A DNA stretch of 52,070 bases from an uncultured Bacteroidota bacterium (GTDB lineage Bacteria; Bacteroidota; Bacteroidia; Flavobacteriales; Flavobacteriaceae). Each line of letters starts with the position of its first letter. Within the stretch, counting starts at the first letter, position 1. The stretch is taken from contig CACLGW010000006.1 in NCBI GenBank assembly GCA_902606525.1, positions 1 through 52,070 of the forward strand, written 5' to 3'. Shown one piece after another: positions 9,159 to 17,687 of this stretch. Made by a program: the position numbers and the translations under genes. Below the pieces are notes generated by a model. It was given only the letters and a program-made list of their open reading frames with translations, was not told the DNA's origin and searched no databases.

Positions 9159-9196
9159 TTTAACAAAAAACTTTTGCTATATTAGGTTATCATATA

Positions 9197-10609
9197 ATGT
9201 TACTAAAGCTAAACGAATTGTATTTTTCTCCTAAAAAAAACATATTTACTTTAATTTTATTTTTGTTATTAATCACCCTACAACTTAAAGGACAAGAAAC
9301 GAAATGGCAAAACTTATTACAAAATAATAATCTCAATGATTTTGTTCAGCTAAATGGAAAAGCCGATTTCACTCTTAAAGATGGTATTCTTATTGGTACA
9401 TCCAAATTAAATACTCCAAATAGTTTTTTAGCGACAAAGACCAAATATTCTAACTTTATACTTGAATTTGATGTCTTAGTTGATTATAATTTAAATTCAG
9501 GGGTACAATTTAGAAGTGAAAGCCTTGAAAGCTATATGAATGGTAGGGTTCATGGATATCAATGTGAGATAGAAACTAGTACAAGAAGATGGGCTGGTGG
9601 AATTTATGATGAGGCACGAAGAGGTTGGCTTTACCCACTTTCAAGGAATAAACAAGGACAAAGGGCATTTATAAATGGTAGATGGAATAAATATAGGATT
9701 GAGGCAATTGGTAATTCTATAAAAACTTTTGTTAATGGCGTTGAAACATCAAATTTATTTGATAATATGACCCAAAAAGGATTTATTGCATTTCAAGTCC
9801 ATGGAATTTCTGATCCTAAACAAGAAGGAAAACAAGTAAGATGGAGGAACATCCGTATTCTAACTTCTGATCTTGAAAAAAATAGAATGATTGCTTCAAA
9901 TAAAGCGCCTTGCATTAGTTACCTTGATGGAGAGCTAACTCAAGATGAAAAACGTCTTGGCTTTAGAATGCTATGGGATGGTAAAACTACAAAAGGCTGG
10001 CGAGGAGCAAAAAGAAAAAACTTTCCTGAAAAGGGCTGGATAATAAAAGATGGTATCCTAACAGTAGAATCTTCAGATGGTAAAGAATCTAGAAATGGTG
10101 GGGATATTGTTACCAAAGAATCATTTAGAAATTTTGAATTGAGTGTAGATTTTCTTTTGAGCCCTGGAGCAAATAGTGGAATTAAATATTTTGTAGTTTC
10201 TAATTTAAATAAAGGTGAAGGTTCAGCTATAGGTTTAGAATTTCAAATTCTTGATGATGAAAAACATCCTGATTATAAATTAGGAAAAAATAGAAATCGA
10301 TCAGTAGGATCACTTTATGATTTAATCCGAGCAGAAAATAAAGATACTGGAGCTCGTGGGAAAAACTTTAAAGGGGTTGGCCAGTGGAATAATGCCCGAA
10401 TTTTTGTTAATGGTGGAAAGGTGGAACATTGGTTAAATCATGTCAAAGTTGTAGAATTTGATCGCTTTAGTCAAACTTTTGAGGCACTTGTTGAAAAAAG
10501 TAAGTATGAAATATGGGAACAGTTTGGTAGATGGCCACAGGGGTTAATACTTTTACAAGATCATGGTGATCAGGTTTCATTTAAGAATATAAAAGTTAGA
10601 GAGTTTTAA
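9197..10609 (+). CDS. Exported protein with two DUF1080 (3-keto-disaccharide hydrolase-like) domains
   Basis: A 470-residue protein. A signal peptide (hydrophobic about 15-30, LQLKGQ) is followed by two copies of the concanavalin-like DUF1080 fold. Domain 1 is about 35-225, with LKDGILIG, SGVQFRSE, GYQCEIE and FQVHGI. Domain 2 is about 255-470, with FRMLWDGKTTKGWRG, IKDGILTV, GANSGIKYF, EFQILDDE and LQDHGDQVSFKNIKV. DUF1080 proteins are reported to cleave 3-keto-glycosides made by Gfo/Idh oxidoreductases. The immediate downstream gene (1 bp gap) encodes a Tat-exported Gfo/Idh enzyme, which fits such a two-step extracytoplasmic attack on a glycoside. The exact substrate is open. It may be a glucuronide or inositol glycoside, given the rest of the locus. 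Confidence 0.85.
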   Translation: MLLKLNELYFSPKKNIFTLILFLLLITLQLKGQETKWQNLLQNNNLNDFVQLNGKADFTLKDGILIGTSKLNTPNSFLATKTKYSNFILEFDVLVDYNLNSGVQFRSESLESYMNGRVHGYQCEIETSTRRWAGGIYDEARRGWLYPLSRNKQGQRAFINGRWNKYRIEAIGNSIKTFVNGVETSNLFDNMTQKGFIAFQVHGISDPKQEGKQVRWRNIRILTSDLEKNRMIASNKAPCISYLDGELTQDEKRLGFRMLWDGKTTKGWRGAKRKNFPEKGWIIKDGILTVESSDGKESRNGGDIVTKESFRNFELSVDFLLSPGANSGIKYFVVSNLNKGEGSAIGLEFQILDDEKHPDYKLGKNRNRSVGSLYDLIRAENKDTGARGKNFKGVGQWNNARIFVNGGKVEHWLNHVKVVEFDRFSQTFEALVEKSKYEIWEQFGRWPQGLILLQDHGDQVSFKNIKVREF

Positions 10610-10610
10610 A

Positions 10611-11936
10611 ATGGATAATACAAGAAGAGATTTTATTAAAAAAACATCATTTGCTGCAGCTGTAATAAGTTCAATAACTCCAAACATTATGATTGGAAAG
10701 AATATACTAGGTGCAAACGATCGAATACATTGTGCTATTGCAGGAATTCGTAGTAGAGGGAAAGCCCTTGGTGCCGCAATAAATCTTCAAGATAATGCCA
10801 AAATACTCTTTAGCTGTGATGTAGATGATGCGATAATTGAAAAGCATAACAAATGGAGTAATAAAAATATAGGATATGTACCTAAAGTAGAAAAGGATTT
10901 CAGGAAACTTGTTGAAAATAAAGATATTGATGTAATTTTTATTGCAACTCCTGAACACTGGCACACCCCAATGACTATAATGGCAATGCAAAATGGGAAA
11001 CATGTTTATGTAGAGAAACCATGTAGTCATAATCCTTATGAAAATGAGTTACTTGTTTCTGCTCAGAAAAAATATGGCCTAAAAGTTCAAATGGGGAACC
11101 AGCAACGATCAGCTTTAAGTAGTATTAATGCAATTAATGATATAAGAAACGGTATTATAGGAGAGGTATATAAAGGAGAAGCTTACTATTCAAATAATAG
11201 AGGATCAATTGGAATAGGAAAAATTACTTCAATTCCAGATACTTTAGATTGGGATTTATGGCAAGGTCCTGCTCCTAGAACACAGTACAAAGATAACTTT
11301 CATCCTTATAATTGGCATTGGTTTAGAAGATGGGGTACAGGTGAAGTCCACAATAATGGGACTCACGAAATAGATATATGTCGGTGGGCACTAGATGTTG
11401 ACTTACCTGAAAGTGTTACTTCTTTTGGAGGTAAATACGCCTTTCAAGACGACTGGGAATTTGTAGATAATCAACAAGTTACATTCAAATATCCAAAAGG
11501 AAAATTTATTACATGGACAGGACATAGTAGAGGATTAATTCAACCGAAACAACCTGGGCGTGGAGTAACTATTTATGGCAGTAAAGGTACAATACAACTG
11601 GACCGTAACTTCTGTAAATATTTTGATTTAGGTGGCAACTTAATTAAATCCGAAATGGAAAGTGCAAGAAGCAAAACAACTGATACAAGAGGACAAAGCG
11701 GTTTAGATGTTAACCATGTTGGAAATCTTTTTGATGCTATACGTAAAGAAAAACCTTTGACAGCAGAAATCAAAGATGCTAGTATATCTACTTTTTTATG
11801 TCATTTAGCTAATATGGCTCAGGATGCCGGAGAAACTCTTGAAATTAATCAAAAAACTGGTAAAATACTCAATAATGGTAAGATCATGCATAACTGGAAA
11901 AGAGAATATGCTTTAGGTTGGGAGCCTAAAATTTAA
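10611..11936 (+). CDS. Tat-exported Gfo/Idh/MocA-family oxidoreductase
   Basis: A 441-residue NAD(P)-dependent sugar oxidoreductase. The N-terminus NTRRDFIKK (3-11) is a clear twin-arginine signal, followed by an Ala-rich hydrophobic stretch. The Rossmann-like segment is about 40-50 (HCAIAGIRSRG), and the catalytic-lysine motif EKP is at 135-137. It resembles the larger Gfo/Idh proteins (with PEHWHTP, GNQQRS and a HNNGTHEIDICRWAL block) found beside DUF1080 proteins in Bacteroidota. It lies 1 bp behind the tandem DUF1080 gene and 13 bp before uxaC, so it is part of the plus-strand operon. The role is probably oxidation of a sugar unit at C3 in the periplasm before DUF1080 cleavage. The exact substrate is not shown by sequence. 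Confidence 0.87.
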   Translation: MDNTRRDFIKKTSFAAAVISSITPNIMIGKNILGANDRIHCAIAGIRSRGKALGAAINLQDNAKILFSCDVDDAIIEKHNKWSNKNIGYVPKVEKDFRKLVENKDIDVIFIATPEHWHTPMTIMAMQNGKHVYVEKPCSHNPYENELLVSAQKKYGLKVQMGNQQRSALSSINAINDIRNGIIGEVYKGEAYYSNNRGSIGIGKITSIPDTLDWDLWQGPAPRTQYKDNFHPYNWHWFRRWGTGEVHNNGTHEIDICRWALDVDLPESVTSFGGKYAFQDDWEFVDNQQVTFKYPKGKFITWTGHSRGLIQPKQPGRGVTIYGSKGTIQLDRNFCKYFDLGGNLIKSEMESARSKTTDTRGQSGLDVNHVGNLFDAIRKEKPLTAEIKDASISTFLCHLANMAQDAGETLEINQKTGKILNNGKIMHNWKREYALGWEPKI

Positions 11937-11949
11937 TTTTAAAAATTTA

Positions 11950-13368
11950 ATGGAAGTTAATCAATCTATTAATCGTTTTATTAATGAAGACTTTCTTTTA
12001 GAAACAGAAAGTGCAAAGCTACTTTATCATAATTATGCAAAAGAATTACCTATAATCGATTACCATAGTCATCTATCTCCAAAAGCAATTTCTGAAAATA
12101 AAATTTTTAATTCAGTAACTTCATTATGGCTTAGTGAAGATCATTATAAATGGCGTGCTCTAAGAACACTAGGGGTTAACGAAAGATACATTACAGGTAA
12201 ATCAACAAATCAGGAAAAGTTTACTCAATTTGCTTCGGTAGTCCCCTTAATGGTTCGAAATCCCATATATCATTGGACCCATATGGAGCTTCAACGCTAT
12301 TTTGGCATAAATGAATTACTTTCTGAAAAAAATGCTAATAGAATTTATAATAAAACCAATAAGTTGGTAAACTCTTCGTTTTTTAGCACCTTATCTCTTT
12401 TAGAAAAAATGAAAGTTGAAAGGGTTTGTACAACTGATGACCCAATAGATAACCTAGAACACCATGTAAATCACTCTAAATCAGGAAACTCTGTCTGTAT
12501 GAATCCAACTTTCAGACCAGATAAATCTATTCTAATTAATGCCCCAGATTATAATGAATATGTTGATACCCTAGAAATCGCAGCTTCTGTTAAAATAAAT
12601 AGTTTTGATGATCTCTGTGAAGCTCTTCAAAAGAGAATAGACTTTTTTCATATTAAAGGATGTAGGATCTCAGATCACGGTCTAGAGTATATCCCATTCA
12701 AATCTGCTAGTTTGGCTGAAATCAAAAAAATTTACAGTAAAAAAAGAAAGGGAGGAATACTCGAATCGGAAGAAATTCAAAAATTTCAAACAGCGATTCT
12801 TATTTTTCTTTGCAAAGCATACCATAAACTTGGATGGGTACAGCAGTTTCACCTTGGAGCTATGAGAAATAATAATAGTAGAATGCTTAAAAAACTTGGC
12901 CCAGATACTGGTTGGGATTCAATAGGTCAGTATCCAATTGCATTTTCACTTTCAAGATTTTTAGATTCACTCGATGAAAAAGATGAGCTTTCTAAAACAA
13001 TCCTTTATAATATTAACCCTGCAGATAACGAAATGTTGGCTACAATGATAGGTAATTTCAATGATGGGACTAGTAAAGGAAAAATACAGTGGGGTTCAGG
13101 GTGGTGGTTTTTGGATCAAATTGACGGTATGACAGATCAAATAAATACTCTGTCCAATATGGGAATGATCAGTTCTTTTATTGGAATGTTAACTGATTCT
13201 AGAAGCTTCTTATCTTTTCCAAGGCATGAATACTTTCGAAGATTAATATGTAATCTTTTTGGTAACGATTTAGAAAAGGGACATCTACCTAGTGATATTA
13301 ATTGGATTGGAAAAATTATTTCCGACATCAGTTATCACAATACCAAAAACTATTTTGATTTTAAATGA
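11950..13368 (+). CDS. uxaC: Glucuronate isomerase (UxaC)
   Basis: A 472-residue member of the amidohydrolase-like UxaC family, normal in length. It interconverts D-glucuronate and D-fructuronate (and galacturonate/tagaturonate). The DYHSHLSP block (37-44) holds the metal-binding H39 and H41. Also present are WRALRTLGVNE, CTTDDP, FHLGAMRNNN and a C-terminal DSRSFLSFPRHEYFRR block. The start codon follows the Gfo/Idh stop by 13 bp. The stop overlaps the TRAP solute-binding gene by 4 bp (ATGA), so uptake and first isomerisation are translationally coupled. With inositol oxygenase on one side and SDR/uxuA on the other, it is the central step of the locus. Confidence 0.96.
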   Translation: MEVNQSINRFINEDFLLETESAKLLYHNYAKELPIIDYHSHLSPKAISENKIFNSVTSLWLSEDHYKWRALRTLGVNERYITGKSTNQEKFTQFASVVPLMVRNPIYHWTHMELQRYFGINELLSEKNANRIYNKTNKLVNSSFFSTLSLLEKMKVERVCTTDDPIDNLEHHVNHSKSGNSVCMNPTFRPDKSILINAPDYNEYVDTLEIAASVKINSFDDLCEALQKRIDFFHIKGCRISDHGLEYIPFKSASLAEIKKIYSKKRKGGILESEEIQKFQTAILIFLCKAYHKLGWVQQFHLGAMRNNNSRMLKKLGPDTGWDSIGQYPIAFSLSRFLDSLDEKDELSKTILYNINPADNEMLATMIGNFNDGTSKGKIQWGSGWWFLDQIDGMTDQINTLSNMGMISSFIGMLTDSRSFLSFPRHEYFRRLICNLFGNDLEKGHLPSDINWIGKIISDISYHNTKNYFDFK

Positions 13369-14363
13369 AAAACAATAATAATAAATCGACATTTTTCTTT
13401 GGCCTAATGTTACTTCTACTTTTTTTTTTTCAAAGTTGTAAGTCTGACTCCTCCATAAAATTAATTCGATTAGGACATGGCCTAGACATAAGTCATTCTG
13501 TTCACCAAGCCATGGTAAAGGCTGATGTTCACCTAAAACAAATTTCAAATGGTAAAATGCGTATACAGATCTATCCTAATCAACAATTAGGAAGCGAACG
13601 TGAATGTTTAGAGCTACTACAAATTGGGAGTCTAGATATGACTAAAGTATCAGGAGCTGTATTAGAAAATTTTGCGCCGAAATTCAAAATTTTCAGTCTT
13701 CCATTTCTATTCGATAATAAAAAACATCTATTTAAAGTGTTAGACGGTCCAATTGGAAAAGAATTGTTAAAACAGGGTGATGATTATTGGTTAAAGGGAA
13801 TCGGTTTTTATGACTCAGGAAGTCGGAGCTTTTATACAAAAGACCATCCAATTGATAAACCTGAAGACCTTAAAGGTTTAAAAATTAGGGTTCAAGAGAG
13901 TATTTCGGCATTTGATATGGTGAATAATCTGGGGGCATCCCCTACACCAATTTCATGGGGTGAACTCTATACTGCTCTTCAACAAGGTGTTGTTGATGGG
14001 GCAGAAAACAACCCTCCTAGTTTTTATCTCTCAGGTCATTATCAAGTTTGTAAATTTTACAGCATTGATGAACACACAATGATTCCTGATGTTTTATTGG
14101 CTAGTACACATTTATGGAATAGTTTGAAACCAAATGAACAAGAATGGCTTCAAGAAGCAATTGATAAATCCGTTACTTATCAACGTGAACTTTGGATACA
14201 GTCAGAAAATAAATCTTTGCAAGCAATAATTGAAGCTGGAGTTAAAGTGAGCTATCCCAAAAAAATATTTTTTCAAAAAGCTACACAACAAATGAATAAT
14301 GAATTTAAAAAAGACCCTGAGATGGATAAACTAATTAAACGAATTCGTGATGAGGCAGATTAG
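13365..14363 (+). CDS. dctP: TRAP transporter solute-binding lipoprotein (DctP)
   Basis: A 332-residue DctP-family periplasmic binding component. The N-terminus is a lipoprotein signal (hydrophobic run, then FFQSC with C25), so this binding protein is membrane-anchored rather than freely soluble. Family blocks are GHGLDISHSVHQA, YPNQQLGSERECLE, LKGLKIRVQES (the arginine here normally binds a substrate carboxylate), ALQQGVVDGAENNP and a C-terminal helical part. The carboxylate-binding arginine and the flanking uxaC gene point to a uronate or related sugar acid as ligand. The gene overlaps uxaC by 4 bp upstream and dctQ by 14 bp downstream. Confidence 0.93.
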   Translation: MKNNNNKSTFFFGLMLLLLFFFQSCKSDSSIKLIRLGHGLDISHSVHQAMVKADVHLKQISNGKMRIQIYPNQQLGSERECLELLQIGSLDMTKVSGAVLENFAPKFKIFSLPFLFDNKKHLFKVLDGPIGKELLKQGDDYWLKGIGFYDSGSRSFYTKDHPIDKPEDLKGLKIRVQESISAFDMVNNLGASPTPISWGELYTALQQGVVDGAENNPPSFYLSGHYQVCKFYSIDEHTMIPDVLLASTHLWNSLKPNEQEWLQEAIDKSVTYQRELWIQSENKSLQAIIEAGVKVSYPKKIFFQKATQQMNNEFKKDPEMDKLIKRIRDEAD

Positions 14364-14808
14364 ATTTAAGGTTAATAAAATCGTTGAGGGTTTGCTAGTT
14401 TTAATCCTTGGTGGAATGGTGTTAAATGTTCTTTGGCAAGTTTTTACTAGATTTTTCACCTCCAACCCTAGTGCGTTTACAAATGAGTTAGCACGTTATC
14501 TTATGATATGGTTAGGTATTTTAGGAGCAGCTTATATATCAGGAAAACAAGAACATGTTGCAATAGATTTTTTCGTCAAAAAACTTAATAATTCCCTTCG
14601 AAATAAAATAGATCGTTTTGTACTATTTTCTACATTGAGCTTTGCTGTTTTTGTCATGCTTATAGGTGGAATTCATTTAGTATATATCACTTTAAAGTTA
14701 GAACAGTATTCTCCCTCGCTTCAAATTCCTTTGGCTTTAGTATACTCTATTATTCCTTTAAGTGGGCTATTGATTATTTTTTATAAACTTACCCAAGAGA
14801 AAAGTTAA
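14350..14808 (+). CDS. dctQ: TRAP transporter small membrane subunit (DctQ)
   Basis: A 152-residue protein with four hydrophobic segments (about 14-32, 45-63, 85-107, 122-142), the standard topology of DctQ. It bridges the binding protein and the large permease. Typical family features are WQVFTRFF and NELARYLMIWLGILGAAYISGKQEHVAIDFF split over residues 27-75. A GTG at 14347 precedes the ATG at 14350 in the same frame. I prefer the ATG. It overlaps dctP by 14 bp, and 3 bp separate it from dctM. Confidence 0.93.
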   Translation: MRQIRFKVNKIVEGLLVLILGGMVLNVLWQVFTRFFTSNPSAFTNELARYLMIWLGILGAAYISGKQEHVAIDFFVKKLNNSLRNKIDRFVLFSTLSFAVFVMLIGGIHLVYITLKLEQYSPSLQIPLALVYSIIPLSGLLIIFYKLTQEKS

Positions 14809-14811
14809 TCA

Positions 14812-16107
14812 ATGGAAGCCACAGCAATTTTTATATTAGCATTGAGTTTTTTATTACTAATAGGCATCGGTACCCCAGTAGCATGGGGTATTGGGCTTTC
14901 CTCACTTTTGACTCTGTTAATTAGTTTACCAAACTTAACAGCTGTAACCACAATTGCTCAAAGAATAGGGACAGGATTAGATAGCTTTACATTATTAGCA
15001 ATTCCATTTTTTATTCTTTCTGGTCAACTTATGACTCATGGAGGAATTGCTCAACGCTTAGTTCGTTTTGCTAAATCTATAATAGGTACTTTGCCCGGTG
15101 GATTAGCATTAATCAATATTATTTCTGCTATGATGATGGGAGCTATTGCAGGGTCTGCTATGGCTTCTGCATCTGCTATGGGTGCCATTTTAGGTCCTGA
15201 GATGGAAAAAGAAGGTTATGATAAGGAATATGGTGCAGCAGTTAACATAACTTCTTCAACGATGGGCTTAGTGATTCCACCAAGTAATGTATTGATTGTT
15301 TATTCATTAGCTAGCGGAGGAGTTTCTATTGCGGCTTTATTTCTTGCTGGATATATTCCTGGTATTCTTACGTGTCTTTTTCTGATGCTTGTTGCTTCAA
15401 TTTGGGCTAAACGAAAAGGCTATGTAATCTCTCAAAAAAGTAGTGTGAAAGAAGTATTTTCTAGTTTGTTAAGTGCACTACCTAGCTTATTGTTACTCTT
15501 TATCGTAATTGGAGGAATCGTGGCTGGATTTTTTACTGCTACTGAAGCTTCAGCAGTTGCCGTTTTGTATACTCTTGTTTTAGGTATTATTTACAAGGAA
15601 ATTAAATTCAAAGACTTATCAATAATTCTTCTAGAATCATCGAAAACTAGTTCAATTGTGTTACTATTAATCGCCTGCTCCATGAGTATGTCATGGGTTA
15701 TGTCTTATGAAAATATTCCGCAAAATCTTAGTGATTTTTTAATTGGAATTAGTGATAATAAAATTATTATTCTTTTAATGATCAATCTCATACTTTTATT
15801 TGTAGGTATTTTTATGGATATTACACCAGCCGTATTAATTTTTACTCCAATATTCTTACCAGTGATTAAATCTATCGGAATCGACCCGATACAATTTGGA
15901 ATTATTATGGTTGTGAACCTATGTATTGGACTTTGTACTCCACCAGTAGGCTCCGTATTATTTGTGGGTGTTGGTATTGCTAAAACTAGTATTGAAAAAG
16001 TGATTAAGCCTCTTTTACCTTTATTCATAGCTATGATTGTTGCCTTGGGACTTATCACTTACTTTCCTGAGATCACACTTTGGCTTCCAGAAAAATTTGG
16101 ATTCTAG
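14812..16107 (+). CDS. dctM: TRAP transporter large permease (DctM)
   Basis: A 431-residue permease with about 12 hydrophobic segments. Family motifs include PFFILSGQLMTHGGIAQRL, GSAMASASAMGAILGP, IPPSNVLIVY and, near the end, GIIMVVNLCIGLCTPPVGSVLF spread across residues 361-382. This subunit moves the solute across the inner membrane using a sodium gradient. It follows dctQ by 3 bp, completing the transporter that starts inside the uxaC stop codon. No clear terminator follows, so the decarboxylase-like gene may be co-transcribed. Confidence 0.95.
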   Translation: MEATAIFILALSFLLLIGIGTPVAWGIGLSSLLTLLISLPNLTAVTTIAQRIGTGLDSFTLLAIPFFILSGQLMTHGGIAQRLVRFAKSIIGTLPGGLALINIISAMMMGAIAGSAMASASAMGAILGPEMEKEGYDKEYGAAVNITSSTMGLVIPPSNVLIVYSLASGGVSIAALFLAGYIPGILTCLFLMLVASIWAKRKGYVISQKSSVKEVFSSLLSALPSLLLLFIVIGGIVAGFFTATEASAVAVLYTLVLGIIYKEIKFKDLSIILLESSKTSSIVLLLIACSMSMSWVMSYENIPQNLSDFLIGISDNKIIILLMINLILLFVGIFMDITPAVLIFTPIFLPVIKSIGIDPIQFGIIMVVNLCIGLCTPPVGSVLFVGVGIAKTSIEKVIKPLLPLFIAMIVALGLITYFPEITLWLPEKFGF

Positions 16108-16185
16108 TTTAAACTATCTTATTAAAAGATTGGTTTATAAATATTTTACGATAACTGATATTTGGTTTAATTTTGAAGAAAAGAA

Positions 16186-17661
16186 ATTATCAAGAAACAA
16201 GAATTAAATAAAATTCCTTTCGATTTTATCGAAGTTAAAAGCATTGTAGCTAGAGCATTAGAAGACTATATTAAAAAAAGTACTTCTGAGGGTTCGTTTG
16301 TATTAAAACAAAAATCACCAGAGGATATTTCAAAATTATTACAAGTAGAATCTCTCTTTGAGAGTGGCTTTCAGAGCACCAAGCAACTTAAAAAATTTAT
16401 ATCTAATTACCTTGAAAATACAAACCGTTTGAAGAATCCCAGATATATGGGTCATCAAGTAGCTGTACCTCACGATCTTTCGGGTATCCCAGATTGGATA
16501 AATGGCACAATTAATAATCCTAGTTCTCTTTACGAAATGGGGCCAGCTGGTGCAACCCTTGAAAGCTTTATGATCAACTGGATGTTAAATAAGCTCGGAT
16601 GGTTTAAAGGAAAGGATCTTAGCGACTTTAAAAGGTTAAATAAAAACGGTAGTGGAATTCTAACCCACGGGGGATCTATTGCTAACATGACTGCCTTATC
16701 ATCTGCTCGTGCTGCAATTTCACCAAAGGCATGGGAGGAAGGAAATCCAGAAGATTTAGTTGTTATGGGGCCAAGTACTGCTCATTACTCTATATTAAGA
16801 GCATTATCAATAATGGGGATGGGCAAAAAGGCTTTTATACCTATTCCAGTAGATGAAAATGAGGTTATTATCAGTTCAGCTTTAGAAGAAGTTTATGTAC
16901 AAATAAAAAAAGAAGGAAAACGTGTTATGGCATTAGTTGCTAATGCATGTGCCACCTCTACTGGTCTTTTCGATCCATTAGAAGAAATGGCCGCTTTCTG
17001 CAAAAAACATCGATTATGGTTTCATGTTGATGGAGCGCATGGAGCCGTTGCCCTACTTTCTAATGACCATCGTCACAAAGTCAAGGGTATTGAAAAAGCA
17101 GACTCTGTTATTTGGGATGCGCATAAAATGTTGAGAGTACCTGCTTTGTGTACAGCTGTTTTATATAAAAAACAAGAACAAATGTGGGATAGCTTTCATC
17201 AAAAAGGAAGTTATGTTTTTCATGAAAATGAAGTTATTGGAATGGATTCTATGCCTTTTACTATAGAATGCACCAAATCAGCACTAGGAACAAAACTTTT
17301 TTGGAGTTTTGCTATGGAGGGTCAACAAGCTATTGTAAGATTTATCGAAAACAGCTTTCAACAAGCTAAAGATTTATATAATTATCTTAATAGCCTAGAA
17401 GACTTCTATTGCCCTTACCCACCCGAGTCTAATATTTTATGTTTTCAATATAAGCCTGATATTATTAATGATCAACATCAACTCGCGCTACGCTACGAAT
17501 TGATTAACTCTGGTGAGTTTTATATCACATCATGTATAATTCAAGGAAAAAGATATTTAAGGACAGTAATGATGAATCCATTTACAGATATCAAAGATTA
17601 TGAAGCCCTGTCTATTGCAATTGCAAAATATGCCACGGCCAACAAAATTTATGGAAACTAA
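16186..17661 (+). CDS. PLP-dependent group II decarboxylase-like protein, no canonical start for the full frame
   Basis: A fold-type I PLP enzyme. The lysine-bearing motif VIWDAHKML and the upstream HVDGAHGAVAL mark the group II amino-acid decarboxylase/aspartate aminotransferase superfamily. LTHGGSIANMTAL is the phosphate-binding region. The substrate is unknown. The first canonical start in frame is TTG at 16429, which would give 410 residues and cut off a typical N-terminal section. The frame is open back to a stop at 16174-16176, and codons from about 16186 encode family-like sequence (DFIEVKSIVARALEDYI, YLENTNRLKNPRYMG). Those 84 codons contain no ATG, GTG, TTG or CTG. Either a rare ATT start at 16186 is used, or one extra A in the run 16179-16182 separates a TTG at 16173 from the frame. 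The coordinates given assume the long form. Confidence 0.75.
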   Translation: MIKKQELNKIPFDFIEVKSIVARALEDYIKKSTSEGSFVLKQKSPEDISKLLQVESLFESGFQSTKQLKKFISNYLENTNRLKNPRYMGHQVAVPHDLSGIPDWINGTINNPSSLYEMGPAGATLESFMINWMLNKLGWFKGKDLSDFKRLNKNGSGILTHGGSIANMTALSSARAAISPKAWEEGNPEDLVVMGPSTAHYSILRALSIMGMGKKAFIPIPVDENEVIISSALEEVYVQIKKEGKRVMALVANACATSTGLFDPLEEMAAFCKKHRLWFHVDGAHGAVALLSNDHRHKVKGIEKADSVIWDAHKMLRVPALCTAVLYKKQEQMWDSFHQKGSYVFHENEVIGMDSMPFTIECTKSALGTKLFWSFAMEGQQAIVRFIENSFQQAKDLYNYLNSLEDFYCPYPPESNILCFQYKPDIINDQHQLALRYELINSGEFYITSCIIQGKRYLRTVMMNPFTDIKDYEALSIAIAKYATANKIYGN

Positions 17662-17687
17662 AACTTACTTTTACTAAAATAGTATTT

